64,000 bases of DNA from Anoplopoma fimbria (lineage: Eukaryota; Chordata; Actinopteri; Perciformes; Anoplopomatidae). The stretch's first letter is position 1. Each line of letters starts with the position of its first letter. Shown here piece after piece: positions 28,299 to 42,944 of the stretch. Where the stretch lies: the NCBI RefSeq assembly GCF_027596085.1, contig NC_072472.1, positions 15,839,971 to 15,903,970 of the forward strand. The letters run 5' to 3'. Made by a program: the position numbers and the translations under genes. The notes beneath the pieces were generated by a model, which was given only the letters and a program-made list of their open reading frames with translations, was not told where the DNA came from and made no database searches.

Positions 28299-29528
28299 CT
28301 GTGTCACATGTGAATAGGAGATACTTAATAGGGAAACTCAATGCATGGGTGAGTGAGAATTATAGGATACTTGTGTATGTTTGCAGCAGGGTGCCAACCC
28401 CCGTGGGTGCCAAGTCATTAGACTGTGGATGAAAGCAGGATTGTAGCCTGATGCAACATTACAGTAAAAGGCTGTTATAGTGTGATTTAATGGATGTCAT
28501 GGGAGGGTAGAAGGAGAGAGACAGCTTTCGGTCCAGGTTTTTGATGCAGTACTGTACTCGGGGCCACTTCGAGTCTTCAGCTGCTGACAATAAGTGCATC
28601 ATGCAAAAAGTCGTTTCAGTGATCACAGTTCTCCTAAAACCAGCGTTCAGTGTGTTGAAATGTGTCTGCAGGCAAATGCCTGTTTCTATAATTGGTCTGT
28701 GATCTGTGATCACAGTAACAGCTTCATTTCCAGCTCTCCCCTCCCTCTATCCACACCTCCAGAATGTAACCCTTTACATGTCTTCTTCCTCTTCTTCTTC
28801 TTCTCCTTCCTCTTCTTCTTCAGCCACTCTGAAGTCACTCTCAGTCTTTCAGCGAGCTTCAGCAACATTTGAGCCGCAATGCTGTTTGATGTTTTGTCCT
28901 CATTCTTTCATTCGTTTGGATGGGACGTGATGCAGTGATCATGTGGTTGAAAGACAGGTAGCTTTGAGCTCTGATTCTATTTTCAGCTTTGATTTGAAGG
29001 CAATTTTTAGCCGTGTCGGCTGAACGGTTGAAGAAACAGCTGCCTTTTTTTTTTTTTTTTTTCGTACAAAGGAATTTAGTGATCCGTTAAATAGGCATTT
29101 TCACCATGTGGTCAAACACTCCTAATGAGCATTGACTTCTGTAAATGTGCAACTCATTCACATTGTCACACACTTCATATCCGAGTTTTGCTCCTCTGCC
29201 TGGTTTCAGTTTACTGTGTGAGAAAGGAGCTGTAAGAAGGGTTGCCTCACAATGACTCCGGCAGCATGTAATGCAGGTACGACATTTTTATTACTAATAC
29301 TAAAACAAGCTTATCAAATCAGCAGCATCTGTAGGAAGTCTAGAATCCACATTTTGTGCAGCCCTTGATCTTTCATTGCCATGGTCAGAAATACTTTACT
29401 ACTGAGGTCTGCAGCTCAATATGACCGTTTGAATATTGAGATGTTTAAGCTGTAGGGGTTTCAGCTGGAAGTCTCTGTTTTTGTAATGACATCTTTCAAA
29501 TCACTCTGAAATTTGCATCTTAAAGAGA

Positions 29529-29598
29529 ATAAGATAAGATAAGATAAGATAATCCTTTATTAGTCCCGCAGCGGGGAAATTTGCAATTTGCAATTTGA
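29529..29598 (-). mobile_element. LINE 3' end fragment, copy 2
   Basis: On the minus strand it ends in CCCCGCTGCGGGACTAATAAAGG followed by four or five TTATC units. The 5' side is truncated within AAATTGCAAATTGCAAATT. Confidence 0.7.
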
Positions 29599-30220
29599 AT
29601 CAGTGATATAAAGCATTTATTCTTAGCAGAAGTTCATTTTCTCAACATATCTCATCTCCCATGTGTCGCACACATTTGTTACATTAAGGTATTTGTTGGT
29701 GTAATGGAAATATGGTAATGTGATGTCATCTCAATGCAGTGGGGTTTCCTACTTGAGGCAGCAGGTCTGCATCAGTCGGTCATGGTGTCAGTGTTTGCCT
29801 TGTTCAGCTAAAACATGCAGAGACAGAGTCAATCCAGACAGACGGTAATGAAGAGGAAGAGAACAAGACACAATATTTGCAGATGTGATTTCTGTTTGGT
29901 TTTGAAATGTCATCCTCTGCTCTCACAAAAAATAATAATATAGTAATAACTGGGAGGAAAAATGGAGCAGCTAACTTTCATGGCTTCAGTTCAAGCATCC
30001 ACACTGTACTTCCATGACACTGTGTGTGTATGTGTGTGTGCATGCATGTGCGTGTTAGCGTGCACACGCCACATTATTAAGACCTCCCACCGCAGCCTTG
30101 CCCCCCAGCCTCTGCTCCATTCTTTTCCAACTTTTAAAATGGCCGACCATTTAGAGGACTGTAGATTCTTTCAGTGTCTCTCCCTGACAACTTGCTTGGT
30201 GAACATATTTTTTTCTATGA

Positions 30221-30222
<2 letters not shown>

Positions 30223-30269
<47 letters not shown>
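30223..30269. repeat. (AT)23 microsatellite
   Basis: Uninterrupted AT array. Confidence 0.95.
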
Positions 30270-30274
<5 letters not shown>

Positions 30275-33274
30275 TATTGCACTATACAGGCAGGTGTAGT
30301 GCTAACAGCTGGACCTGCAGTGATGGGAGTTGATTGACAAGGAAAAAAATAATTACTAACACGAGAAGCTTTTGACCGACTGTAAGTGAGCAGATGTTAT
30401 ACTTTGATTTTCAGGGATGAAAGAAAAATCATAAAGCATTTCAGTATATCGTTATTTAGATACATTAACCGTATCTGAGCAGTGTACAGTTCTCTATTGC
30501 TGTCAGTCAGTTGTGGAATAAAGTAATGAGGTCATTTTAGGATGAGGTCGCATTAGCTTTTGTAATCTGTTTAAATTTTTTATTAGAAAACACAACACAG
30601 CAGATGACATGTCCTGTAGTTAACATGCCATTGAATGCCCTAAATGAAGAGGTCGTACTGTAAATCACAAATCAACCATCAGTGATTTTCCTACTGGGAG
30701 CAAAACCTCAACATTTAAACATGCAGATTATTTTTTGGTTTTTCATGTTAATCTAAATGCATGAATAAACACATCTGTTATCTGAGTGCACAGCATATGC
30801 TAGTGAGTGTGGTTTTGTCAGCTTCATGACCTCATTCGTCTGTCGTTTCCCTGTGCTGTGCTCTCGCTCACGCTCTCTCTCAGAGTCCTGAGATGCCCCT
30901 CTGATCGCTGGATCTGTCTGCTGCTTGTTACAGTAGCTGCTGTTGCTCCAGCGGCAGCAGCAGGTGTGTCTGCCTCCTGTGCCGACCCCCCCTTCCTGTT
31001 CCCTTATCACTGCAGTACCGCAGCTCTGTCTGGGAGGCAGCCATTCCATTGTTCTCGCGCCCCCTTCACCCAAAGGTGCTCTTGTGGGTGTTGGCACCGC
31101 TCTGCCCGCCCCAGCCCATGAACGGGACTGGTTCCAAATCACTCTGATACTTGGCACCTAGGTTCCCTCAGCGTGTTACGCTTACTGCTTTTTCTGTCTC
31201 CCTTTTTCTCCCTGGACAGAGCTTGCTACACTCTCTGCTGCAGACCGCCGCCATCTTGTTACTGCTTGTGCTGCAGGTCTGCCCGCCTCAGCTGCACTCA
31301 AACACCAAATCGTCAAACCCAGCCTCAAGTGTTCGCCAGCGTCTCTCTCTCTCCTGCCACGGTTGTTTTGTTCTATGTAATCCCACCTTTTCATAACTTC
31401 ATCAAAACACTTTCATAGCTAATGGTCGCAAGGGGCTGCAGGCGTTCATCACAGTGTCACAGCACATTTATACTTATTTGTACAAAAAATAAATTGATGT
31501 CATTGGTAAGATATATTTAAATGCAGACTGTGTTTGTGTTTGTGTGAGCAAAGCATTACCAAAACCTTACTGTAACTGTCGCAATTACACATAACACTAT
31601 CAAAACACAACTTAGACAAATAGGTGTGACAGTAAACTCATGGTTATACTATTGATTTGCAAATAATGTTATTAAATGAGCCATCTCATTTATGCAAGAT
31701 ATGATTGTTGTTTTTTAAAGGGAATAATGCTTCACAATCTATCCCTGATTCTGCAGGTATTTCTGTTTATGGAACCCAGTGTATGCGGAGAACATGAGCC
31801 CATATATCTGCAACCTTTGTGTGTGAGTGTCTTTGAGAGGGAGAGAGGGAGAGGGGGAGGGCAGGAGGAAGAAATTGAGCGGTGGTAAGAAAAGTCATTC
31901 TAATTCTGCTTGGCACAAACTATGCTGTTTGACCGTATGTGCACAGAGCAGATACTAAAATGACTGAAAATGACACATGCTCACATTCCCTCTAAACTCT
32001 GTGTACACAGAACATGTATGAACATAAATAGATTGTACAGATAAATCTTTTCCAAACGGCTCCATCAATTATTCACAAATGTCTGCATTCTAGATGTACT
32101 TCACTTTCAAGTATTGTTGCAGTACCACAAAGGCCTTACACTGTGCATTGTTCCTTTCCCAATAGAATCAGATATGGGTGAAATACAAACATAATTAAAG
32201 GTATGAATTTCAGCATACAGTATGGAAATGGTATTACTGTACTGAGATCTGTGAAAAACAAGTGGGTCTGAGTAGGTGGAGGCCAAAGTGTTACAGCAGC
32301 GAGTTCAGAAGGTCTTCGATCCTCTCTGACACTCCGCCAAGAAGAGACTAATGAAATCATAAAAAGTATGAAGAAAGACAAACTGTCTCTGGACTCTGAG
32401 GTATATCTGATGTTGCCAGTTCATTTTTATTTATTTTTTACTTGTGTCTATGTGTATACATACAAGGTAGCTTTGCAGTGATACTGTACATGGAAGGCCA
32501 AAGCCTTCAGGGTTAAAATGTTTCTTTTATCTGACGTTTTTTTTTTCAGGTCTGTCTGAGTCGATCACAAAGCTGTTCAATCAGAGTTATTACAAGTATG
32601 CAAATCACAATCATATTTCAATCTGAATGTCATGCGGTTCAAGAGAAAGAACGACAAATGGACAGAATTCAAGTCATTTCTCAGTTATCAACTACGTGCC
32701 TAGAATATATGTGTAACTGTATTTTCTTAGATTGAAAGCTCTCTGTAGAAGCAGTCAGTCCTTAAATGACATCAAACTTACAAGCTTCCAACTAATGAGA
32801 AGTTGACAGACTAATCATTGATAAGCTTCCAATGAAAAAGATCAGTTTAAACCCTTATTTTGTACGACTGTCAGCAAGCATTTGTCATTATTAAATTGAT
32901 GACACAGTTGTTTTTTACTGATAACTGAAATAATGTTGAACATATTGATCATCTATTAAGGCAGTACACATAACAATACAGCCAATCATGGTAAGACAGA
33001 TGCTGTTTGACAAATAGAAGAGGTTACAATTAGATTTACAGTGTCAAATCAACAAATGCTGCAATTTAGAGCCTCAAAAATGAATTGACAGTCACAGTCA
33101 ACAAAATTAACATTTGAAGATTCAGCAGCCAGTTGTTTTCATTGCATTATACTGTATTAAAGTGTTATAACATCTCATAATGGACAGAGATTAAAGCAAC
33201 ACATTAGTAAAACACAGGACAAAAGATCTTTTTGCAATGCCATTATTTTCCCAACACCTTTTTTTAAGGGATGA

Positions 33275-33965
33275 CAAGCTGTCTGTCGGCCTGTTGGTCT
33301 ACCTACTTTATTCACCCTGAATATCTCAGAAACTGTTGATAAAGTTTTTTTTTACAGATCTCAATGACGCCCTGAGGATGAAGACTAATTACTTTTAGAT
33401 GGTTACTTTTCACCTAATGCCATCAGGAGGTAACATTTTTCACTCATCCAGTGAGATCTCTCCTCATCTATTCGATAGACTGGCATAACATTTTGTACAG
33501 ACATTCATGGTTCCCAGATGATGTTTCATTATGACCTCTAGCGGCACCGTGAGGATGACATTGGTGGTTTTGTGGTGAAAAATCTCAACAACTACTTAAT
33601 GGATTGTCATGAAATTTGGTGCAGACATTGATATCCTTTGGTAACCGCTTAACGTTTCATGGACACCATCAACAGGTCACAAGTCCAAATATTCGGTTTA
33701 AAACTAAAGACCCAAAACTAATGAAATCCCTTCAGCCTCAACTGTACTTTCTGTTTAGTGCTAATCAGCAAATTTTAACATGCTAACATGCTTAGCTAAG
33801 ATGAACAAAGTGAACATTATTTCTACCAAACCTCACCATGTTAGCATCATTATTGTGAGCATGTAAGCATGCTGATGTTAGCATTTAGCTCAAAGCACTG
33901 CTCTGCCTACTGTAAATGCAGCCTCATAAAAGTGTTAGCAAAAGTAGTTTAGCTTCTTGGAATGA
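33275..33965 (+). repeat. large percomorph dispersed repeat
   Basis: Characteristic blocks are AATATCTCAGAAACTGTTGA, TTGTCATGAAATTTGGTGCA (near 33607), AGTGCTAATCAGCAAATTTT and TTATTGTGAGCATGTAAGCA, ending with GTTAGCATTTAGCTCAAAGC. I recognise this order as a very abundant repeat in perch-like fish. Its class is uncertain to me. The two halves of the block (about 33300-33540 and 33560-33680) resemble each other in their 'CTCA(G/A)(A/C)AACT...GACATT' phrases. Confidence 0.7.
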
Positions 33966-34044
33966 CGTGTTTATCATGTGTAGACTACATCTCTGATTTA
34001 AGTGTGACTCTCAGGTAATGTTTTTAACGTGTTTCTTTCCAACC

Positions 34045-34092
34045 CACGACAAATTAGTTTCTCCTTGGGTACAATAAAGTCAATAAAATAAA
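34045..34092 (+). mobile_element. LINE 3' tail fragment
   Basis: AAATTAGTTTCTCCTTGGGTACAATAAAGTCAATAAAATAA resembles the fish LINE terminus in which AATTTCC(N)CTTGGGG precedes AATAAAG and a short tandem tail. It is a remnant of a few dozen bases. Confidence 0.45.
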
Positions 34093-35130
34093 CAAACAGC
34101 AGGTAAAAAAATATATGAATAAACTATAATCGTACTCTGAGCAGCTATCTGATTGGTCACTGACATGTTCCAGCAGAACAGCAAGTTATAATCAAATTGA
34201 TTTGTAGCTATCGGACTGTAACAGTTGACGACCCGCATTGCTGTAATATTGTAGTCAGAAATCAGAGAATAGGAGGGTCGTCAATTATCTTGACATGGTG
34301 CAGTTTGCACGTGGAATGTAAAAGGATTTCAGGCACTCAGTGATGAAGGCCAGATGTTTGAGTTATGTATTGGAAGTCAGTTGTCTACAGTTGCTACTGG
34401 GTATGACAGTGATGTCGCCAGGCACCAGCTCTGGTATCTACTGTATAATCAAATTTAAGAAGGCCTTCTCACATATTACGGCTTGTATGTAACCGATGCA
34501 CGGCTCGGTTTGAAAAACAGTCTTCAAAGAACATCAGGTGCATGATTATAAATAGAAACAGTATATGAGTGAGTAAGTAAGAGGAGCTATAGCAACCAAT
34601 CCCATTTCTCATAAAGCAAATATTTCTAAACATTAGAGTCAGAGTGGTCGACAACTTAGGGTGTTAGTCACTATTGGTAAAAACATTGAAAATTAAAGTG
34701 AACTATCATATTACTGCTGTTTGGCGAAAACGTCATGAGTCAGATACGATTTTGGGGGATTTTTAACTTCATATTCATGTTATTATCTTTTACACGTTGC
34801 TCCATGGTATGAATTATTCAACAGATGTTGGTCCTTTAAAACTCTTCAACATACCAATCACATAAGCTCCAATCACATAAGCTCAAAACTAGAGGAAACA
34901 ATCATTTTCCTGAAACTGTTTTGATAGACAAGGTTTTCACCCAATGACAGGGACAATAAAATCAGTCAACTTCTGTGTTCTGAAAAAGTTTTTCGATTTT
35001 GCAGGACATGTTGGTCACAGTATTGAGGAGAAATACAAATGAATACTTAGCAGCCAGCGGTACATTTGTACTCCTCCTCCTACTGTAGCCCCTTCCCCCG
35101 TTCATTCTCCCTGCTTTTTTCTACTCGTCT

Positions 35131-35135
<5 letters not shown>

Positions 35136-35224
<89 letters not shown>
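35136..35224. repeat. (CA)44 microsatellite
   Basis: Essentially pure CA array. Shorter ACAC runs continue to about 35277. Confidence 0.97.
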
Positions 35225-35225
<1 letters not shown>

Positions 35226-37574
35226 CCTTCCTCTGTGTCCCACACACAGTTACACACAGTTACACACACACACACACCGTCTTTTGTTTGGATTCAGACG
35301 GCATTGAAGGCAGATCCTGTAGCCCTTCTGAGGAGAATGTTAATATGCCCGCTCTGTTCTCTCTGGGGACGCAGAGAATGGACTCTGGCTGCTAATGCAC
35401 TGTCACACTAACCCCGCTCACTCTTCTCACAGTTAGCAACAGCAGCTCTGCTGCCTGTGCGGAAAAGTATTTAACTTCACTCATAACTTACTGAATAATT
35501 AAGACTCTCTCTCAACCACATTTTCACATAGCAGGAAAACCGCGTTATGCAACGTAGGCTGTTTGTTATGTGTACTTAAACTTATTTCACTTTGTTTCAG
35601 GAGTTCTGTCTTTTGATCTATAAGAGCGTTGTCAGTATTCAACAACGTAATGTAGAGTGGCTGATGAGGCAGCATACTTTCTTCAATCACCATCCAACCT
35701 AATCTAAATATGTTTATCAATTTTTTTTTTTTTTTTATGTAGACCCATTGCCGTTTGTTCCTCCCCAATGAATTAATGGATTGTGTTAAAATCATCGCAA
35801 ACATAGAATAATGAGTTAAATTTAGGGTTTAGGGTTTCGCCCATCTTAAAACTCAGTTTCAGATCTAAGAATCTTCAACAATTATGCAAAAGATTGGAAA
35901 TATTTAGCTTTCATTGCAAACACTTTTGAAAATAAACCTTGATTTGAATGCTAATTCGCCATACAAACTGTGTATCATCTATTTAATCAATTATTTCATT
36001 TCATTCATTCCAAAAAATGTTTTTATAAAAAGATCAAGATTTCCCTTTTCTGCTGTTTTTCTGGTATCCAGAAATGGAAAATGCTGTTTTCCTTCCCTCT
36101 ATAAGTGGGTTATGTGATGAATATTTTCCAAACAGGTGTGCTGTGTTGTTGTAGTATGTCATGGACAGATTCTCCAAAATATAAAGTTAAGGCAGCATAT
36201 TGGAAAGACATTCAACTCTCTCACACTTTAATCAATCATTCAAGAATAGCCAGGTGATCTTCAGATGTATTAAACAGAACAGTTTTGATGAGTTTTGGGT
36301 ATTTCTCATTAATATATTGGCTTTTAGGCATTGTAGGAATTGAACAAAGTGATAATAGAACAAAACGGTTAACTGGATGAACTGTAAAAAAAATGATTTA
36401 ATTATTATAGAAACTTGTTTCACAAATGAAGCCTGTTTGCATTCTGACTTTAATATGCACATTTATTATATTGTTCTGTACATGTGTAGCCGTAAGGCAA
36501 GTGAGCACAGTTATTTACATAAACACAAGTTCATTCCAAGTTAATGCTCTTGAGTTGAGTGCAAAAGAAATGTCAAGAAACATTTGACTTCATCAGCAGA
36601 CAGTGAGTCCGGATACACCACTTTTCCCAATAACTGTCAAGCATTCATAAACTAAGAGAATTAGCCACTCAAAATACTGTACTATACACCTACTGCAGGT
36701 TTTACATGCTGTCGCTGGTGGTTGCATAAATAAACTCTTACACTGTAAGTGTCAATGAACTTTCCTGCACTACATTTTTCTTTCACTCCTCATTCATTCC
36801 TTGTCCTTCTGTTTCCCAGCTGTGGGCAGGGAAAATCTCCCCACCCCGTCTCACTCCCCGTCAACTGAAGTCCTTTCATGATGAATGGCAAGGTACGATA
36901 ATAGCCTTCAGGTTGCCATAGAAATAAGACAGGGGCCCTGTGTGTGATTTTTCTTTTTTTTTTCTCGTTTTCTTTTTTTCTCCAAGCATAAATGACAGAG
37001 GACTCTGAGGCAAACTCTTTTTCCCCAATCTCACAGAAGCGGCTCGGCACTTTCCTTTCATCTTTCCCTCCTCTCACATCTTTTTCTTAATCAGCATTTC
37101 TTCTCTTTTTCTACCTAATCTGATGTGATGCATTAATATCACAATCATGCAAGTTGAAAGTGATTTAGCTGGGTTAGGATTTAACAGCAAACAGTTTGAG
37201 AATAATTCATTCTTCTCCTATGCAGCACCATCTATTCTCATATCACCAACGCCACAAACAGTCCAGACAGGTCGTACACTCAGGGCTCTGAGCTGATCTG
37301 GGGGCCGATGCGAGCACATTTTGATCACAACCACCCCGGCAACTTTTCAAAACTGGTCTGATGATGAAGAACGATCCAAGACTTTAGGGGAGCAGATGGA
37401 GGTTTTTCGCTGCACGAGGCATCCACCCAACTCAGGTCTCCTCCCTTGCATTGAGCATCTCGGTGCAGCTGCTACATGGCCTTTGAAACTGAGCTCTTGT
37501 GATCTCAGTTTCCCGCCAACAGCTGCTCTCAAGCTAAACAAAGTATTGATCCAGTCTGTCATTTTCACACTCAT

Positions 37575-37678
<104 letters not shown>

Positions 37679-40600
37679 GTTTGGTGATGATCTCTGATGT
37701 GTTTGTGTCATGTTTGTGGTGTCAAGGAGTGGCTTAGTGATGAAGTGATGAGTAATAACCACTAGTGCATGTAGCAGAATGTGCACCTGTATATTGATAT
37801 GTTGTATTATGGATTAGGGAGACCTGCGGCTGTAGATATGATTTATAACAAACAGACTTTTGATTGGCCATAAGCTTCATGGATCATAAAAGGGCAGCTA
37901 AGAACTTTAACAGCATACACGATCAATGCAGTAACATTTATTACCTACAATCCATCAAAACTTTTTCATAGCACTGTTAACTGAATACATTTGGATTTGT
38001 TATTTAAAACCAAGGAACTGAAGATGTGATCTTGTGCTCTGTGAACCTGTGATGGCCCTTTTTTATTAATTTCTGACATTAATTATACTAAACGATTAAT
38101 GTGAGATAAAAAGAACCGTCAGTTTCAGGCCTATAATGCTCCTGAGGCATTAACTTGTTGCGTGGTAATAAAGAGTACCTGTTTTCTGGTCAGGTACAGT
38201 AGACTCTATCGATACCTTCAGTCCACTGACAACCATATATATATACTGATTTGTTATGCACAAGACTAATAAAAAAAAATATATATATGTTAATATGTAA
38301 GAGTTCAGTTGATTGATATAAGTTGTTGCCGCTCTGACAGCCTCTTTTAGTTCCTGAGAGTGTTGAAACCCCTGAAACTTTCATTTCTACTTCTGTATCT
38401 TAATAAATATTCATAACAAAAGAAGAAACGATTAGTGTTAAAAAAAAATCTTGAGGTATTATTTTTTATTGAGAGCCTCATCTAATCTAATCTGCTGTAT
38501 TGCGTGGGTGTGCTTTCATCAGATAAGAAAATGAAGAATACATCATCACTTTGTCAACACCCCAAAAACACGTAAATAAATAAAAAAAACACCTTTAGTC
38601 TTTCCGATGGTAGCTTTCAACTTTTTGCTGTGCTGCAAACCCATTCTTAATTTTGTATTTTTAATTTGTTATTTAGTTTGTTAAAAAGCAGTCTGATTAT
38701 CCTTTATGATGTTGTACTAAGTAAGGAAACATTTTTTTCAAATAAGCAAAGTTATTCATTAGGGTGCCGGAAAGTGTCCTTCCGTGTTTTCTCCCTCCAA
38801 GGATAAACCCAATGAAATGTAACATCTCTCCCCTTATTAATACAAATTCATATTTCATAGATTAATAAAATGACAGTTTCATTGATGGCTGGTGGTTTCT
38901 TTGACTCAGATGTATTAATTTCTGACTTTGACTATTTCCTGAGGATTTTGCAGTCTCCCAAAACAACCAAATTAAAGAAAGACTTAAATGTTATCAATTC
39001 CTCTCCTAAAGAGATCATTTTGTTAATGAGCTTTTGGTATCTTAACATGTTCACATTCGTAGTCTTTTAAAATCAAAATCATTATTTCTAACTAGTCTGA
39101 TCCTAATAAAGCTTGTAAAACTCTATTCTCCTGCTTATTGGATGTTTGCCAACAGCAGTGATCAGTGAAACCGAAGTGGTTTTCAAAATTCAATTTAGTT
39201 TCTTATTTCACCTCAACAATCAAATGAAACCACCTCTGAAAATATCTGAGGTGTATAACAGGCCTTTCAATAACTTAATCAGTGTTTTCTAAATTAACTG
39301 AACTTCAAACTGACCTTTAGTGACCTAACTGTACTGTAATGACACAACGTAAAAATAACAGAATGCAAGCAAACATGTAGAAACCAGAACACAGGATGTG
39401 TATGGGCTTTGCAGCAGCTGTTTGCCAAATAACAATCACATGTTCACCACATAATTGATTTTTGTTAGAAAATACATATTTACTGTAAACCTGCCACGAC
39501 AACACTGCGGGTTGCCACAGCAGTTTGTTTGTGGGTCTAGATGTTTGAGTCTGGTTGTAGTTGTAGTGAATGTAGCTGCATGCAGCGTATACATCTACTC
39601 TCTCTTTCAACCTTACTGAGCACAATCAAACAGCCAGATATCGTCATCTCATTCAGACTCAACAAAGGTTGAAATATCTTAAGGATTTATAATTAATTCA
39701 TAATTTGTCACCTCTTTGTTTATTCTTTCACCTGCTTTTTATTGACAGGACCCTGAAAATGAGGGAATTTAGTCAGATTAGTGAGGTTTGATTAAAATAA
39801 ATGTCTGACAGTGCAAATGTCTGATCCTCACTGCATCTTTTTAATCATCCAATCTATTTGTCTCAGTTTGTGAGTTTTCAGAACACAGCACATATCATCA
39901 CACCGGCAATTGTACCTTTGAAAGATGTTGCATAAGAAGACACTTTACCTGAATATTTATAAAATGCGTCAAATGGTCATTCTGTCATGTATTTGTTATT
40001 AATACTGTTAATGAATCAGATGAGCAAAGTCTTGGAAAGGTTCCATGTTTGTCATTACCCGTGTCTGTGTGGATGAAAACATAAAGCTGCTTGAGTTTCA
40101 AAGGGGCTTAAATCGTCACCTTGAAGCTCTGCATCACACTTCAGGTGTTCAAGTGCATCTTTCTCTGATGGAAGTCCATTCTTTTTAGTAACTGGTGTTG
40201 GATTTTTGTTTGTTTACTGATTTTCTTTACTAGCTTCAATCATCCGGCCTGAGTCCGTTGGTTTTTCTGTACTCTTGACCCACAGAGATGCTTGTGTACA
40301 GATTTCCAAACAGTTTGGAGCAACGCAGATAGCTAGCTTCCATTCAGCTGGTGCATTTTCTCAGTATTTCTTGACAGGAGTTGCAAAGTAAAATCTATCC
40401 GCCTCAACCAAGACTGACATCTTCTCTCAAAGATGACAAGTTTGAAAAAAGGTCATCCAGTTATTAAAAACATCTGTTTGAAGTGAGAACATAAGAAGTG
40501 CGCTCAGCTGCACACCTACACGCAAGCACATATTTTAAAGAGGAGTCATGACAACTGTCAGAGCGACCTTGATCACCAGCAGCGTCTGTGCATTTGACAT

Positions 40601-40784
40601 TTTTTACATAGAACTTAAAATTATATAAAGATTGTGTAGACTTTGGAGATTTTGAGACTGAAGGACACTAAAAATTTGCACCAAAAAGCTTGGTCTCGTG
40701 AAATGCAGGTGAATCAGGTAGGACTTTTTATATTTAACTAAACAAATCTTACTTTTAACCTTACCCTCTGTCCCCTGTACCTGT

Positions 40785-41420
40785 CCACATGTCTTTAGCC
40801 CGATGGCTAGCTAACCTAAAACGGCCACGCCGAGGAGTGTCCATCTTTTTTTCTATCATGGACCTGCTTTTTTCGCAGGTCTTTGCGGCCGTTGCAACCA
40901 AAGGCCCTTTTGGCCAAAGTCCACGTGGCACAAAAAAGGCAGTGGCATTCCTGATGTCTGTGGCTAATCTGTGGTGTCAGCTTGTGTTAACGCCGCACCG
41001 CCAAATTTGAGGGCACACAGGGCCGGGGAATATTAAAAACTCCCATCAGCAGCATTCCTCCAGAGGAGGGCGGGTCTGATGAGAGCAAGGGTTACCTAAG
41101 GTTGAACGGTGGTTGTGTGTTAGAGCCGCTCGTACTGTAACGGTCTGATCCACTGGACAGGAGGTGGGGGGCCGGAGCAGGACGGAGGGAACACACTTCA
41201 AAGAGAGAGCGCTCTTTCCTTGTCTATCCTCATTGAAAGCGGGCTAAATGAGCTTTGTGGGGGCTTTTGTTCCTGCTGTGAGACAATTCAGAGACTGGAC
41301 GGAAGATGCCGAAGAGGACAGGAGGTCATATGGGCAGTTAATTATCTGCTCCTCAACCTGCCAGACGCTTTTCTGCATGCCACCCCAATTGACCTATAAT
41401 GACCATGAGACATTGTTCTG
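40785..41420. promoter_or_regulatory. GC-richer unique block, candidate conserved non-coding element
   Basis: Unlike its AT-rich surroundings, this block is non-repetitive. It has transcription-factor-like words such as GGCCCTTTTGGCC (dyad), CTAATCTGTGGTGTCA and GCAGTTAATTATCTGC (homeodomain-type TAATTA core with its own dyad, about 41335-41350). Frames across it are short and match nothing I know. Regulatory function is inference from composition alone. Confidence 0.25.
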
Positions 41421-42770
41421 CTAAATTTGAGAAGTCTAGCAAGTGTAAGGTCAGACTGTTCCTACAATTGCCACATGTCAAATTTCACACAGCCGTGAGA
41501 CGGAGACTTTGTACTTGAGCGCAGGCATTTCTCTTCACACATCCAGCCCTGCAGCTTCCTGCTCTAATTTGAATACTAATATCCAAAGAGTGAGACTAGT
41601 TTTGCTTAGCAGCTTACAAAATGAACCGTGACATTGAACACGACTGATAAAGAAAATAGATGCAAGCTCGCTGTGTTTTTGGGTTTAGCAGGGCAAACTG
41701 CAGCCCATACCTGCGCTCACCACGAGCAATATGATAGCCAAAAAATTCAACGTATTTCTGGTTGTCTCAGGCTGCTGCGCAGACATGTAACATGTGCTCT
41801 GCTCTCCCCTGAGCCCTAGAGGGGCAAGGACAGGAATTCAGGGTCAGGGGTCGGACAGCCATGTGCATGTGCACTGCTGTAGCCTGGCAACAGGTGCTGT
41901 GCAAGAGCCACTCAGTAATTTAAGATTACAGCCAACCTTCAATAAAGCTACATTTTCTATCTAACATTTCCATATTACCTTTTACTTTTTTGTAACTTGC
42001 TGCTTTAGAATAATACTGTATCTTAAAATATATCTTTTTTTTAATAATAGCTTTTGTTGAAACTGTTAGATGTTAAACAAGCCGAGCTGCGAGTGTAACA
42101 TCTGTGCAGAAAGAGAAGCTCGTAGCTGAGAGGTTGGTAGCGTCTCGGGGAAATGATAGCTCTTTGCCAAGGTATTCCTTTTCCCTCCTGAGAGAGAGGC
42201 CCCGCCATTCAGCACTGCGAGGTCAACAAGTACAGACCATTACCCACAATGCCCTTGAACGGAGAGAAAAAAAAAGGAAAAAAAACTTGAATATGCAGGG
42301 CTGTTCCTTTAAGATGGTAAGACAGGAGCTGCCTGAATGCACTCAGAGGCAGAGCTGCAGCCAAGATGGAGAGACGGAGGGAGAGGGTGGAAACAGGGGG
42401 CCGGAGAACAGAGATCCTCTCCTGATGTGGGGAAGGATAAACGTGTGTTGCCCCGCTTCTGCAGCAAAGCTGTTAAGTTGAAATTATTCATATTGGAAAA
42501 TTATGGGTGTCAGGTTGCTGATTGCAAACGCTCAGAGAAAAAGCAGTCCTGTTGCTAGGAGAGGAGGGATTCAGCCTTCTCTTATTGGCCACTAGGATGC
42601 GTAAGATGGTCCAATGAGAGCCCTCCCCCCAACAGCAGTGCAATAGTAGAGCTACCCCCACATGCAGACCTGATTAATATGTCAGACATGTTTTATGGGT
42701 TAACGTGAATCAGGCTGCATGTATAGAAAAGACTGCAGCAGGGATTTAGTGTGTGGATGTGTGTGTGAGT

Positions 42771-42912
42771 GAGAGAGAGAGAGAGAGAGAGTGTAAGTCT
42801 ATACAGTATGTGTGCCAGGGGAACATGCCACACTGACATATCACACACTCTACTTTGAGGTCAAGCGATGCTCTCAATTCTGAAAGAAATGTTCACATAC
42901 ACACACACACAA

Positions 42913-42943
<31 letters not shown>
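42771..42943. repeat. (GA)n and interrupted (CA)n cluster
   Basis: A GA run at 42771-42791 is followed about 100 bp later by CA runs with AAAC interruptions at 42899-42943. Confidence 0.85.

Positions 42944-42944
<1 letters not shown>

Larger units (their letters stand above)
20341..33274. other. no gene recognised; microsatellite-rich
   Basis: Between the CpG-rich block and the 33-kb repeat I see no exon with convincing coding signals. Pyrimidine-rich stretches and simple repeats cluster between 23.8 and 28.3 kb. GC-richer unique pieces lie at 22.75-22.97, 26.34-26.65 and 30.90-31.35 kb. Confidence 0.5.

Noticed and set aside
35822..35840. Telomere-like TTTAGGG repeats
   Set aside because: Only two to three units, and of the plant-type heptamer, not vertebrate TTAGGG. 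Chance is the simplest explanation.
40789..41010. 73-codon frame in the 40.8-kb block
   Set aside because: It looked briefly like a signal peptide, but there is no family match and no flanking acceptor or donor in phase. It is better explained as non-coding sequence of higher GC.
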